Assembly (NCBI GenBank): GCA_964384945.1
Contig: CAYLMK010000004.1
Span: forward strand, 310,001 to 374,000
Direction: 5' to 3'
Length of the DNA: 64,000 nucleotides
Source: S015-6 sp964384945
GTDB lineage: Bacteria; Desulfobacterota; DSWW01
Under the pieces are notes generated by a model. That model ran no database searches and was not told the DNA's origin. It saw only the letters and a list, made by a program, of their open reading frames with translations. The position numbers and the translations under genes are program-made. Shown piece after piece: positions 8,230 through 16,684 of this stretch. Within the stretch, counting starts at the first letter, position 1. Each line of letters starts with the position of its first letter.

Positions 8230-9993
8230 CTAGAAAAGTCCGCTCACCTTGCCCGTCTTCACGTCCACATCGATTCTCCGGAACGCCGGGTTGGAACCGG
8301 TCCCCGGCATCAGGCTGATCGTGCCTGCGCAAGGGCACAGGAATTTCGCGCCCGAGTAAATCAGAACGTCGCGGATCGGCAGGGTCCAGCCTTTGGGAAC
8401 CCCCTTGAGGGTGGGATCATGGGTGAGGCTGAGGTGCGTCTTCACCATCATGGTTGCGAAGTCGGCGTACTTGGGATCGTCTTCCAGCATCTTGGCCTTC
8501 TGCTCCGCTTCCTGGGTCCAGGAAACACCGTCCGCGCCGTAAACCTCTTTTGCGATGAGCGCAACGCGGTCGCGCAGCTTCATCTCGAGGGGATAGAGGA
8601 ACTTGAACTGGTTCTCTTCCTTGCAGGCATCAAGAACCGCATCCGCCAGTTCGAGCGCGCCCTCGCCGCCCTTGAGCCAGTGCTCGGACGGAGCACAACG
8701 CGCGCCGGCTGCCTCGGCCGCCTTCTTCACCACCGCGATCTCGGCGTCGGTGTCCGTGTGGAACCGGTTGATGCAGACGACAGGGTTGATTCCGGATTTG
8801 CGGATCACGCCGATCATGTGAACCATGTTCGCCACGCCCTTCTCGACGAGGCCGATGTTCTCCTTGGTATAGGCCTCGGGCAGAGCGATGCCGGGAACGA
8901 CCCTCGGGCCTCCGCCGTGCATCTTGAGCGCCCGGATGGTGGTCGTAAGGACGGATACGTGGGGCTTCAGCCCGCTGAACCGGCATTTCACGTTCCAGAA
9001 TTTCTCGAATCCGATGTCCGCCGCAAATCCGGACTCGGTCACGTGGTAGTCGAAGAGCTTCAAGCCCACGCGGTCGGCGATGATCGAAGACTGCCCGACG
9101 GCGATATTGGCGAAGGGCCCGGCATGCACCATGCAAGGGTTGTACTCCGCGGTGCACAGCAGGGTGGGGTTGATCGTGTTCCTCATGAAGGCGGTCATGG
9201 CGCCGCCCACTTCGAGATCGCCCGTGGTCACCGGTTTCCCGTTCTTGTCGAAGGCCACGGTGATCTTGTCCAGCCGGTCCCGCAGGTCGGCCAGATCCCG
9301 GACAACCGACAGGATCGCCATGCATTCGGACCCGACCGCGATCCCGAACTTGGACTGCATCATGAAGCCGTCCTGCCGTCCGCCGATCCCGATGATGATG
9401 TTCCGCAGCGACTGTGCGCAGAAATCCATGACCCACCCGAGCTCGATGCGGGTGGGGTCGATGTTGAGCCGGCGCATGCCGGTCAGCCGCTGCAACTGCT
9501 CGTCGTTGTAGTTCCTCTCGTGCTGCATTCGCGCCGTCATGGCAACCATCGCCAGGTTGTGGGCGTTCATGATGTCGTTGATATCACCCGTGAGGCCGAG
9601 GGAAAACTCCGTCATGGGGATCAGCAGGGCGTTCCCGCCGCCGGCAGCCGTTCCCTTGACGTTCATGGTCGGGCCGCCGGAGGGCTGCCGGAGGGCGCCG
9701 CCGACATTGACGCCCCGCTTGCCGAGGCCTTCCATGAGGCCGCACGAGGTGGTGCTTTTCCCCTCTCCCAGAGGAGTGGGGGTGATCGCCGTGACTTCGA
9801 GGTACTTTCCGTCCGGTTTGTTCTTCAGACGCTCGATGATCTTCAGAAAGTCCAGCTTGGCCAGCCGACCCATGGGGAGCATCTCTTCCTTTTCGAGCCC
9901 GAGCTTCTCTCTCCACTGGTCGGGCGTGGGCATGTTCTTCTCCGCTGCCTCGGAGATCTGCCAGTCCTGCATCTTGACCGCATCGTAGGCCAT
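8230..9993 (-). CDS. fhs: Formate--tetrahydrofolate ligase
   Basis: Cytosolic enzyme that activates formate with ATP to 10-formyl-THF, the entry of the methyl branch of the Wood-Ljungdahl pathway (or, run in reverse, an ATP-yielding step when the pathway is oxidative). The 587-residue length is close to the family norm. The nucleotide-binding loop TPTPLGEGKS is at residues 71-80, followed by GGALRQPSGGPT and the conserved GGRQDGFMMQ and CAEYNPCMVHAGPF-type stretches. AGGAGG lies nine to ten bases before the ATG. It is transcribed alone, from a possible promoter about 170 bp upstream to a clear terminator. It lies about 9 kb from the acs cluster on the opposite strand. The call is firm. Confidence 0.98.
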   Translation of the reverse strand: MAYDAVKMQDWQISEAAEKNMPTPDQWREKLGLEKEEMLPMGRLAKLDFLKIIERLKNKPDGKYLEVTAITPTPLGEGKSTTSCGLMEGLGKRGVNVGGALRQPSGGPTMNVKGTAAGGGNALLIPMTEFSLGLTGDINDIMNAHNLAMVAMTARMQHERNYNDEQLQRLTGMRRLNIDPTRIELGWVMDFCAQSLRNIIIGIGGRQDGFMMQSKFGIAVGSECMAILSVVRDLADLRDRLDKITVAFDKNGKPVTTGDLEVGGAMTAFMRNTINPTLLCTAEYNPCMVHAGPFANIAVGQSSIIADRVGLKLFDYHVTESGFAADIGFEKFWNVKCRFSGLKPHVSVLTTTIRALKMHGGGPRVVPGIALPEAYTKENIGLVEKGVANMVHMIGVIRKSGINPVVCINRFHTDTDAEIAVVKKAAEAAGARCAPSEHWLKGGEGALELADAVLDACKEENQFKFLYPLEMKLRDRVALIAKEVYGADGVSWTQEAEQKAKMLEDDPKYADFATMMVKTHLSLTHDPTLKGVPKGWTLPIRDVLIYSGAKFLCPCAGTISLMPGTGSNPAFRRIDVDVKTGKVSGLF

Positions 9994-10389
9994 TTTCCCA
10001 TTCCTCCTTTACTTGATTTGCCGATCCAACTGGAATTCCTGAGGCTTTTCCGTCCGCCTCCTCTGTCGCGTCGACTCCCTCTCCGCGTGCACCGCGATCA
10101 ACAGCCGCAGACCCCCTCGCCCGAAGGAAATGCCTGCCGATGTTTTTCAAAGACGCGAAGGATAGCACGTCACGGCAGAATAAGCAAGCGGCGTTACGAG
10201 CAGAGTAAAACAGGATGGAGTAAATAAAACACACGCCGCGAGCCCTCGCCGGCCCCCTGTCGGTTGGCGAGTTCGAAACGCTCCTGCGCACGGCCCAGCA
10301 TGCCCGCCGCGGCGAAAGCCCGGGGGCGCCCCGAGGATGGAGGGCTCACCGCACAAGGGAAAGAACTGCGCCGGCCACGGCGCGGCGCC
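9994..10389. other. Intergenic region between fhs and gshA
   Basis: About 400 bp with no supported gene. It holds the presumed fhs promoter (separate entry) and the 3' flank of the glutamate-cysteine ligase gene. Nothing else was recognised. Confidence 0.5.
10159..10187 (-). promoter_or_regulatory. Candidate sigma70 promoter of fhs
   Basis: On the minus strand TTGCTT (10187-10182), a 17-base spacer, then TATCCT (10164-10159), about 165 bp upstream of the fhs start. Spacing is ideal and both boxes are partial matches. Confidence 0.4.
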
Positions 10390-11736
10390 CTAGAAGCGGG
10401 TGTATTCGATCAGGCGGCGGACCTCCCCCCTCCAGGGACCCTTCCAGAGCGCAAGGATCTCCCTGGCAGGACAGACCCAGCCCTCCCGAAGCCGCGAAGC
10501 AAGGGGCTCAAGGTATACCGATTCATCCCGGCCGTCCGCATTGCGCTGGTCTAGACGTCTGAGCCCGTCCCGGGCCGCCCGGACAAGCTCGACGATCCTC
10601 TGCCTCGCCGAGGCTCCGTGGATTCGCGCTTCGGGGCCTCTGCGACTGATGGTCAGGTAAAGCCCCTGCCTTGCTACCGAGCTCCAGGGCTTCACTATCT
10701 CCCAGGCTTCCTTTCGGGCCTGCTCGTCGTACAAGAGTCCCTTGACGAGGGCCGGAAAGGCCATCTCCAGGCCGGGCGGAGGGCAGTCCGCCCCCCGAAC
10801 CTCCAGGTACGGCTTGAATCTCGATTCGGTGAACAGGGTCGATAGGTGAAGAAGCCAGTCACCCCAGGTGGGTCTGTATCCCTGATAGCCGGTTTCCATG
10901 TATCGCCGGAACGTGATCCGGCCGGCGATCTCGACCCAGTTCTCATCCCGAACCACGAAGAGCATGGGCACGTCCAGGGCGTACTCAATGTAGTCCCGGA
11001 AGCCCGCGTCCGCGTGGTAGAGTCTTTCAATGAAACCGCACCTTGACGGATCGGTGTGCTGCCAGATGTAGGCGCGGCGTGTGAGAAATCCGTTCGACCT
11101 TCCTCCGGAAATGCAGGAGTTAGCAAACAGGGCCGTGAGCAGGGGAGAGACGGCCATGGAAAGCCGGAACTTCTCCATGGCGTCCTCTTCGTCTTTGTAG
11201 TCGAGGTTGAGCTGGAGGGCTGCGGTCTCGCGCATCATGGCGAGGCTCAGCTCGCCCCGGCTCGGCAGGTAGCGGGTCATGATGTCGTAGCGCTTCTTGG
11301 GCAGCAGCTCGATTTCCCTCCAGGAAGACACCGGCTGGTTGCCGAAGCCTATCCACACCCTCTTTCGGGGATCGGAGACGGACCTCAACTCGTCGAGGTG
11401 GCGCCTGACCTCCTCCGCCACTTCGTGAAGCGTACGATGAGGAGCTCCGCTCAGCTCGAGCTGCGCGCCCGGCTCCAGGGTGATGCGGCTCTCCCCTCTC
11501 TCCAGTTCCAGGAGCCGGCCATCGACGAAATGAGGGGTGTAGCCGTACTGGTCGGCCAGCCTCGAGAGGGCCTGCTCCACCCCGTCCGGACCGGTGTAGG
11601 GGATCGCCTTCCCTGTCGTCGGGTCGACCCCGAGTTTCTCGAACTCGATCCCCATCTTCCACTGCTCGGGAGGCTTGAAGGCCTCCAGGAAGAATCGCCC
11701 CAGTTCCTCCTTGCACGCGATCGGATGATCCGCCAT
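10390..11736 (-). CDS. gshA: Glutamate--cysteine ligase (plant/EgtA-like GCS2 type)
   Basis: Predicted to join glutamate and cysteine to gamma-glutamylcysteine using ATP, the first step of glutathione synthesis. The 448-residue length and the motifs fit the plant-type/proteobacterial GCS family: MGIEFEKLGVD near the N-terminus, ITLEPGAQLELSGAP, MRETAALQLNLDY, FANSCISGGRSNGF and RRAYIWQHTDPSRCGF. It is divergent from a circularly permuted ATP-grasp gene with a 224-bp shared upstream region. No gshB-type glutathione synthetase is visible, so the product might be gamma-glutamylcysteine itself or be finished by the neighbouring ATP-grasp enzyme; the latter is only a contextual guess. Confidence 0.92.
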   Translation of the reverse strand: MADHPIACKEELGRFFLEAFKPPEQWKMGIEFEKLGVDPTTGKAIPYTGPDGVEQALSRLADQYGYTPHFVDGRLLELERGESRITLEPGAQLELSGAPHRTLHEVAEEVRRHLDELRSVSDPRKRVWIGFGNQPVSSWREIELLPKKRYDIMTRYLPSRGELSLAMMRETAALQLNLDYKDEEDAMEKFRLSMAVSPLLTALFANSCISGGRSNGFLTRRAYIWQHTDPSRCGFIERLYHADAGFRDYIEYALDVPMLFVVRDENWVEIAGRITFRRYMETGYQGYRPTWGDWLLHLSTLFTESRFKPYLEVRGADCPPPGLEMAFPALVKGLLYDEQARKEAWEIVKPWSSVARQGLYLTISRRGPEARIHGASARQRIVELVRAARDGLRRLDQRNADGRDESVYLEPLASRLREGWVCPAREILALWKGPWRGEVRRLIEYTRF

Positions 11737-11960
11737 TCGTTCCGACCCCCTGCCCTGCCAAATCTCTTTCCCCGGCCCCGGTCTCCGCCCCAGCGGGAAA
11801 CCGACGGGGCTCGGCGCGCAACCCCATTACTATGGACTTTTCCCATCGGGCGGGTCAAGAACAGGTGCGGAAGCACGGGCCGCGCGGCCGCCACACCGGT
11901 TTGACCCCGCCCGCGGCTCTCCGATAAAAGAGACCGAAGACCAGGCAGGGGGCAGCCGCA

Positions 11961-13283
11961 ATGATCCCATCCCCGCTTTACGAAGCCTATATGGAGGTCT
12001 ACACTCCGGACCGGTTCATGGAGTTCTACGCCTCCATCGAACAGGAGCTCTTCCTTCGAGCGAACCCCTCCCGGCCGATCCCCTTCTCCCCGGTTCCCAT
12101 CGTCCTGGATCCAAGGTTCGAGGCCCGATTCATCCGGGCAGTCTCTCTGCTCTGGAAAATCTTGAAAAACACGACCTATCGCGAGCTTTCCGCAGAGGGC
12201 ATCCCGAAACCGCTTCGCCCTCCTTCCCAAGACATGCCGGAGATCGCCTTTGATCCGGACCACAACATCGGCTGTATCGACCTGCACATCCACCAGGGGG
12301 CCCTGAGGATGATCGAGTTCATGGTCCTTCCCCCTGGGTGCGTCGGAGTCTACCCCGGTATGCTGGATCATTACGGATCCTATTTGCGATCCCTTCTGCC
12401 GGACCGCAGCGCCGCTTGTTTTCGCGAAGGATGGAGCCGGGAAAGGTGCGAAGAGGTCATGCTCGCACAGATCATCGGGCGGGGCGAGCCGGAACGGATC
12501 GCGATCGTGGACTGGGAGCCGCAAGGGCAGGTCACCTACGGCGAGTTCTGTTACACCCTCGACATGCTGTCGAAGAGAAGGGGGGTTCAGGGCGTCATCG
12601 TCGACCCAAGGGAACTCGCGATGGAACGGGGGAAGATCTTCGCAAAGGGGCTCCGGATCGACCGGATCCTCAACCGGCTCACGCTGCTCGACTGGCGTGC
12701 CCATCATGCCGAGATCGAACTCTACACCCGCCTCCTGTGGGAGGCCCCGGAAACTTTCTCTTATCACCCCTATCTGTGGTATCTGGGGGACAAGAGTTCC
12801 CTGACGCTGCTCTCCGATCCCTCGGCAATCAAGAAGATTGGGCTCTCCGCCTCCGAGGTCGAGCAGATCGCCGCCCTGGTGCCGCGGACCTTGCCCCTGG
12901 CCTCCTTCCGCTCCAAGGGAAGCCGCACAATCGATGCAGGCGGTCTGGTCGAGAGCTTCGGCAGCCCGTCGAACATTGTTTTGAAACCTCTCTCCTCTCA
13001 CGGCTCCAAGGGGATCGTCTTCGGTCCCACGGATACGCCGACCCGAGAAGCCCTCGAGAGGGCGCTTCAAAACATCGATCCGACGGAGTATTCCGTCATG
13101 GAATATGTTCCGGTCCCCGAAATCCAGGTGCCTCGCGGCGGCGGCGTGCGCGAAACATGGCACTGGGACCTGCGGATCTTTGTCCTGAACAGCCGGTACG
13201 TCTTCCCCGGCGGCCGGGTCTACTTCGGCGACTACACGAACCAGGTTCCGTGCAGGGGGTTTGCCCCGCTCTTTTTCGCCTGA
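11961..13283 (+). CDS. Circularly permuted ATP-grasp-like ligase of unknown substrate
   Basis: A 440-residue protein that looks like the circularly permuted ATP-grasp/glutathionylspermidine-synthase-like fold. It has the segment GVQGVIVDPRELAMERGKIF followed by GLRIDRILNRLTLLDW, typical of these proteins, then SNIVLKPLSSHGSKGIVF as the nucleotide-binding lysine/glycine loop (about residues 338-355). The stretch VMEYVPVPEI and the HWDLRIFVLNSRYVFPGGRVYFGDYTNQ end are the likely metal/ATP carboxylate region. Such enzymes form amide bonds using ATP. The divergent glutamate-cysteine ligase suggests thiol or peptide ligation, but the substrate is not shown by the sequence. ATG 11961 has GGGGGCAG-type upstream purines only. 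Confidence 0.6.
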   Translation: MIPSPLYEAYMEVYTPDRFMEFYASIEQELFLRANPSRPIPFSPVPIVLDPRFEARFIRAVSLLWKILKNTTYRELSAEGIPKPLRPPSQDMPEIAFDPDHNIGCIDLHIHQGALRMIEFMVLPPGCVGVYPGMLDHYGSYLRSLLPDRSAACFREGWSRERCEEVMLAQIIGRGEPERIAIVDWEPQGQVTYGEFCYTLDMLSKRRGVQGVIVDPRELAMERGKIFAKGLRIDRILNRLTLLDWRAHHAEIELYTRLLWEAPETFSYHPYLWYLGDKSSLTLLSDPSAIKKIGLSASEVEQIAALVPRTLPLASFRSKGSRTIDAGGLVESFGSPSNIVLKPLSSHGSKGIVFGPTDTPTREALERALQNIDPTEYSVMEYVPVPEIQVPRGGGVRETWHWDLRIFVLNSRYVFPGGRVYFGDYTNQVPCRGFAPLFFA

Positions 13284-13340
13284 CAGAGGCTCTTCGCCGG
13301 TACACTCGCGGCAGGCAGGGAAAACCTCGAAAAGAGGGTT

Positions 13341-14057
13341 CTACAGTGGGACGGATGCGGGGCCCGACCCCTGACCCCTGACCCCTGAGCCCTCGAGAAG
13401 CTGAATCACCTCTTCGTCGCTCAGGTCGTACCATTCCTCGTATGCGTCGGCAACGGCGAAAACGGGTCCTCCCCGGACGTTCGGGCAGACGAGCACATCG
13501 GCAACAGGCTGCAGGAGGGTGACCGTACGCTGAGAGGCCGTGGGTACGGCCACAAGGACACGGCTCGCCTCTTTCTGCCTCACGAATTCAACGGCGGCCA
13601 TCATGGTATAGCCCGATGCAAGCCCGTCGTCCACAAGGATGACCTGACGGCCCCTCAACTCGGGCAGGGGCCTGCCTCTTCGATAGACCCTTTGCCGGGA
13701 CTCCAGGACGCGCATGGTTTCCGCAACCTGCGCCTGGATCTCCTTCTGGCTCAGGCCGAGATCGTCAACGATCCGGTCGTTCAGGAGCACCTTTCCGTCC
13801 GGCCCGATCGCGCCGAAGCCGGCCTCCGGGTTGTTCGGGATTTGGATCTTTCGAACGATCAGCACGTCCAGGAGCAGACGGTGCGAATTCGCCACCGCCC
13901 GGGCCACCGGCACGCCCCCGGCCGGGATCGCCAGGACCAGGCCCTCCGGATCCACAAGACCTTCCAGCATGGAGGCAAGCCTTTTCCCGGCATCTTCGCG
14001 GTCTGCGAAGACCCGTTTCTTGCCTCTCAGCTCAGAATCCTCGATCAGGTTGTCCAT
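13341..14057 (-). CDS. Phosphoribosyltransferase-fold protein
   Basis: Stand-alone type I PRTase-like protein of about 238 residues. The PRPP-binding loop VILVDDGLASGYTM is clear, preceded by the pyrophosphate-loop region VLAIPAGGVPVARAVA and by VRKIQIPNNPEAGFGAI, as in the widespread putative phosphoribosyl transferases often linked with dienelactone hydrolase or stress genes. Substrate unknown. The start at 14057 places the start just ahead of the conserved domain; an in-frame ATG at 14126 would overlap the oxidoreductase gene upstream by 26 bp. The C-terminal tail (GSGVRGQGSG) is encoded by a short tandem repeat and is probably not part of the fold. Likely the last gene of the redox operon starting at 16658. 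Confidence 0.8.
   Translation of the reverse strand: MDNLIEDSELRGKKRVFADREDAGKRLASMLEGLVDPEGLVLAIPAGGVPVARAVANSHRLLLDVLIVRKIQIPNNPEAGFGAIGPDGKVLLNDRIVDDLGLSQKEIQAQVAETMRVLESRQRVYRRGRPLPELRGRQVILVDDGLASGYTMMAAVEFVRQKEASRVLVAVPTASQRTVTLLQPVADVLVCPNVRGGPVFAVADAYEEWYDLSDEEVIQLLEGSGVRGQGSGPASVPL
13366..13393. repeat. Short tandem repeat (7-bp unit GACCCCT, three perfect and one imperfect copy)
   Basis: Three head-to-tail copies of GACCCCT plus GAGCCCT. They fall within the last codons of the PRTase gene and encode its Gly/Arg/Ser tail. Confidence 0.8.
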
Positions 14058-14100
14058 GGGGGCAGCCTGTGCTGGGGTCGTTCTCCTCCGGATGGGCCCC

Positions 14101-15498
14101 TCATTCCTGGACCGCCGGAAGGGCACGGAAGGCGCCGTTCGGCAGACGCCTCAGGTGGAATTCCGCTCCGCAGACGGGACAAGTAAGGGTCGTTCCCTCT
14201 TCGTAATCCTCTTCGATCTGCATCCTGAACTTGCAGATCGGGCAGAGGGCCGCCCTCGCGCTCGATGGCTGCAGACGCGGCAGGAACATCTGGTCGAGAA
14301 CCTTCCGGTCGCATCGGTCCTGCGTCAGGCCTCTTCGAATCCAGGCCTCAACGGCACCGGCTTCCGTCACGTCTCCCATAAAGACCGCGCCGACCGCCCT
14401 GCGATCCTTGTATACGATCTTCTTGTAAATGTAAGGCAACTCCTCATAGGGATAACCTCCCGACTCTTCTCGGATATCGTCGCCCTTGGCGTCGCTGAGC
14501 CCGAGGCAGACCACATCCAGGTCCAGGACCTTGGCCCGCAAGCAGGGAAATCCATCGTAGGCGGCTGCCTGGCCCGCCATGCTCAGGCCGGCCACATTTC
14601 CCTGTCTCCAGGCACTGACCCACCCCGGCTGCGGAAGGACCGCGCCCGTGTGGACCGCCGGCATCGCAGCGACATCGCCCGCGGCGAACAGGTTCTCGCG
14701 GCTCGTCCGAAGGGACCGATCGACCCGAAGGTCGCCCCGGCCGACCAGTTCCGCGTCCTTGACATAATCGAGCCTCGGTTTCTGCGGGGCGGCCACCACG
14801 AGAAGGTCTGCAGGGAGCTTCTCCCCGCTCCCGAGGAGGACCCCCTTGAGTTCCCCGTTCTCCCGGACGAGATCCTCTATTTCCATCTTCCGGATCAGGG
14901 TCACGCCTTCCTGCTTCAACCGATCCTCCACGATACCCGAGGCTGTCGGGTCCAGGATGCCCTGCCAGAACCTCTCCTGGGGCAGGACCAGGGAGCAGTC
15001 GATCCCTCGCCCCCGAAGCCCGCGGACGGCACTGATCGCCTGAAGGCTCGCTCCGTAAATCACGGCCTTGCGGGCAGAGCCGAGCAGGGAAGTCATGTAA
15101 AGCGCATCGGGCAGGGTGTCCAGGTAGACGACCCCCCGGCCCTTGCCGTCGTCTGCGGGAATCCTTTCGGTTCGCGTGCCCGAGGCGATGAGCGCCTTGT
15201 CGAAAGGCAGGCGTTCCCCTCCCCTGAGGACGACCTGCCCGGCCTTGGGGTCGACCGAGGCTGCCTGGGTTCCGGAGAGGATTCTCACACCGAGACGGGA
15301 AAGCCTTTTTCTGTCCTGGGTAAGGATCTGCCCCGGACCGACCTTGCCTGCCAGAAGATCGCCCAGCATCGGCCTGTAATAGAACGATTCCTCCTGCTCT
15401 TCCACGATGACGACCTCGGACCCTTTGGATCGCTTCCGGATGACCTCCGCCGCCCTCCTGCCCGCAACGCCTCCTCCCAGAATGACATACTGACTCAT
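14101..15498 (-). CDS. NAD(P)/FAD-dependent oxidoreductase with C-terminal zinc ribbon
   Basis: A 465-residue pyridine-nucleotide-disulfide-type flavoprotein. The FAD motif VILGGGVAGRRAA is at residues 5-17, the NAD motif region at VIYGASLQAISAVRGL, and the second FAD motif at NLFAAGDVAAMP. This is the layout of NADH-dependent rubredoxin/nitrite reductase-like enzymes. Unusually it ends in a C-x2-C ... C-x2-C rubredoxin/zinc-ribbon-like segment (CPICKFRM and CPVCGAEF, about residues 405-440), which could bind Zn or Fe. GAGAGGA precedes the ATG. It follows rubrerythrin and a flavoprotein on the same strand, so it may feed electrons from NAD(P)H into an oxygen/peroxide detoxification chain; that role is inferred. 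Confidence 0.8.
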   Translation of the reverse strand: MSQYVILGGGVAGRRAAEVIRKRSKGSEVVIVEEQEESFYYRPMLGDLLAGKVGPGQILTQDRKRLSRLGVRILSGTQAASVDPKAGQVVLRGGERLPFDKALIASGTRTERIPADDGKGRGVVYLDTLPDALYMTSLLGSARKAVIYGASLQAISAVRGLRGRGIDCSLVLPQERFWQGILDPTASGIVEDRLKQEGVTLIRKMEIEDLVRENGELKGVLLGSGEKLPADLLVVAAPQKPRLDYVKDAELVGRGDLRVDRSLRTSRENLFAAGDVAAMPAVHTGAVLPQPGWVSAWRQGNVAGLSMAGQAAAYDGFPCLRAKVLDLDVVCLGLSDAKGDDIREESGGYPYEELPYIYKKIVYKDRRAVGAVFMGDVTEAGAVEAWIRRGLTQDRCDRKVLDQMFLPRLQPSSARAALCPICKFRMQIEEDYEEGTTLTCPVCGAEFHLRRLPNGAFRALPAVQE

Positions 15499-15569
15499 AA
15501 CGGGTTGTCCTCTCTGTCTTTTCTGATTGAGTAACCGATTCCCCGCGCGCCGACGGAGAAATGGCCCGG

Positions 15570-16163
15570 CTAACCCTTCGGCCGGGCGGGCCATGCCGAG
15601 ACGAAGTTCAAGCCGGCCTCGAAACATTCCCTCATGGCTGTCGGATGCCTTCGGATGGCCCCCTTGTCATCCACCTGCCCGTAAAGAAGGCTTCCGGCGA
15701 ATTCGGCATCGATGGCGTCGTAAAAATATCGTATCGTCTGCAGGGTCCCCTCGAACAAGCGCTTGCCCCGGGTCGCTCCGACGCTTATGAAGAACCCCCT
15801 GCGAACCGGCATCGACCGACGCCCGGCCTCCGCCTCGCTGCGAAGAACGTACTTGCGGGTCCAGAGTGCCTGCGCCCGGTCGATGACAGCCTTGGCCTGG
15901 GCAGGGACATTGTAAAAGTAGATGGGAGCCGAGAGCACGACACCTCCGCTCCTTTCCAGGGCACCGTAGACGGCCTGCATGTCGTCCTCCACCACGCAGC
16001 GACCCGTCTTTTCGCAGCCGCCGCAGCCCTTACAGCCTCCAACCTGCAGCCGGGAGAGCCGGATTCGCTCGCACGTCCCGCCGGCCTCCTCACATCCGCG
16101 AAGAAACTCCTCCAGGAGGATGTCCGTGTTGCCCCCCTTTCGGGGGCTCCCGAACAGGCCCAA
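15570..16163 (-). CDS. Flavodoxin-like NADPH-dependent FMN reductase/iron-sulfur flavoprotein, TTG start
   Basis: A 197-residue flavodoxin-fold protein beginning LGLFGSPRKGGNTD, the FMN-phosphate loop. A Cys-rich segment GGCKGCGGCEKTGRC (about 42-56) is followed by VEDDMQ, the pattern of the iron-sulfur flavoprotein/NADPH-dependent FMN reductase group. SAPIYFYNVPAQ is the flavin-contact loop. No ATG or GTG lies between the upstream rubrerythrin stop codon and the conserved start, so initiation is probably at the TTG at 16163, which AGGAGG precedes closely. It shares its reading frame with rubrerythrin, separated by a single in-frame TGA. Likely an electron carrier in the rubrerythrin operon. 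Confidence 0.85.
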   Translation of the reverse strand: MGLFGSPRKGGNTDILLEEFLRGCEEAGGTCERIRLSRLQVGGCKGCGGCEKTGRCVVEDDMQAVYGALERSGGVVLSAPIYFYNVPAQAKAVIDRAQALWTRKYVLRSEAEAGRRSMPVRRGFFISVGATRGKRLFEGTLQTIRYFYDAIDAEFAGSLLYGQVDDKGAIRRHPTAMRECFEAGLNFVSAWPARPKG

Positions 16164-16199
16164 GACCCTCCTGGCAGAAGGATTTGACCGGGGAATGGC

Positions 16200-16658
16200 T
16201 CAGTCCTCCTTGTATACGACCTCATCGTATTCCCGCTCGAGCTTGAGCTTGTGGTAAGCCTCTTCCTGAGCGAGCACATCGAAGATCTTCTTGATGGCGG
16301 GAATGGTTGCGTAAATGCGGGCAAGATCCGTGTACAGATCAAAGGCCGCCTTTTCCCGCTTCGCGGCAAACAACAGGATGTCCTGATAGGCAGCGTCGGG
16401 GGAGAGCTCCACGTCGACCAGATAATCCGCAATCTTCAGGTCTTCCGGGGGATGGATCTTCTGCGACGTGAAATAAGACATGTCAAGCTTCTCGAGCTTG
16501 GTCTTGTGCCCCTTCTCCATGTCCGCAAGTTCCTTGAATAGGATCTTGCCCGAGGGGCTCTGCGCACGGCCGGCCAGACCGCTGTAGAGTTCGAAGGCCT
16601 CCTGCTCCTTATCGATTGCAAAGGCGATGATCTCGTTGTAGGTACTCATGACACCCAT
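16200..16658 (-). CDS. Rubrerythrin-like ferritin-fold diiron protein
   Basis: A 152-residue four-helix diiron protein. It carries paired E-xx-E/E-xx-H style motifs: AFAIDKEQEAFELY and ADMEKGHKTKLEKLD in the first half, then FAAKREKAAFDLY and LAQEEAYHKLKLE in the second. The rubredoxin-like FeS domain of classical rubrerythrin is missing, so an external donor is needed; the neighbouring flavoprotein and zinc-ribbon oxidoreductase are candidates. In anaerobes these proteins reduce hydrogen peroxide. GGAG lies five bases before the ATG at 16658; an alternative ATG is at 16649. Very probably the first gene of a three- to four-gene operon. Confidence 0.88.
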   Translation of the reverse strand: MGVMSTYNEIIAFAIDKEQEAFELYSGLAGRAQSPSGKILFKELADMEKGHKTKLEKLDMSYFTSQKIHPPEDLKIADYLVDVELSPDAAYQDILLFAAKREKAAFDLYTDLARIYATIPAIKKIFDVLAQEEAYHKLKLEREYDEVVYKED

Positions 16659-16684
16659 CGTTCTCCACCCTCCTTTCGACGAGA

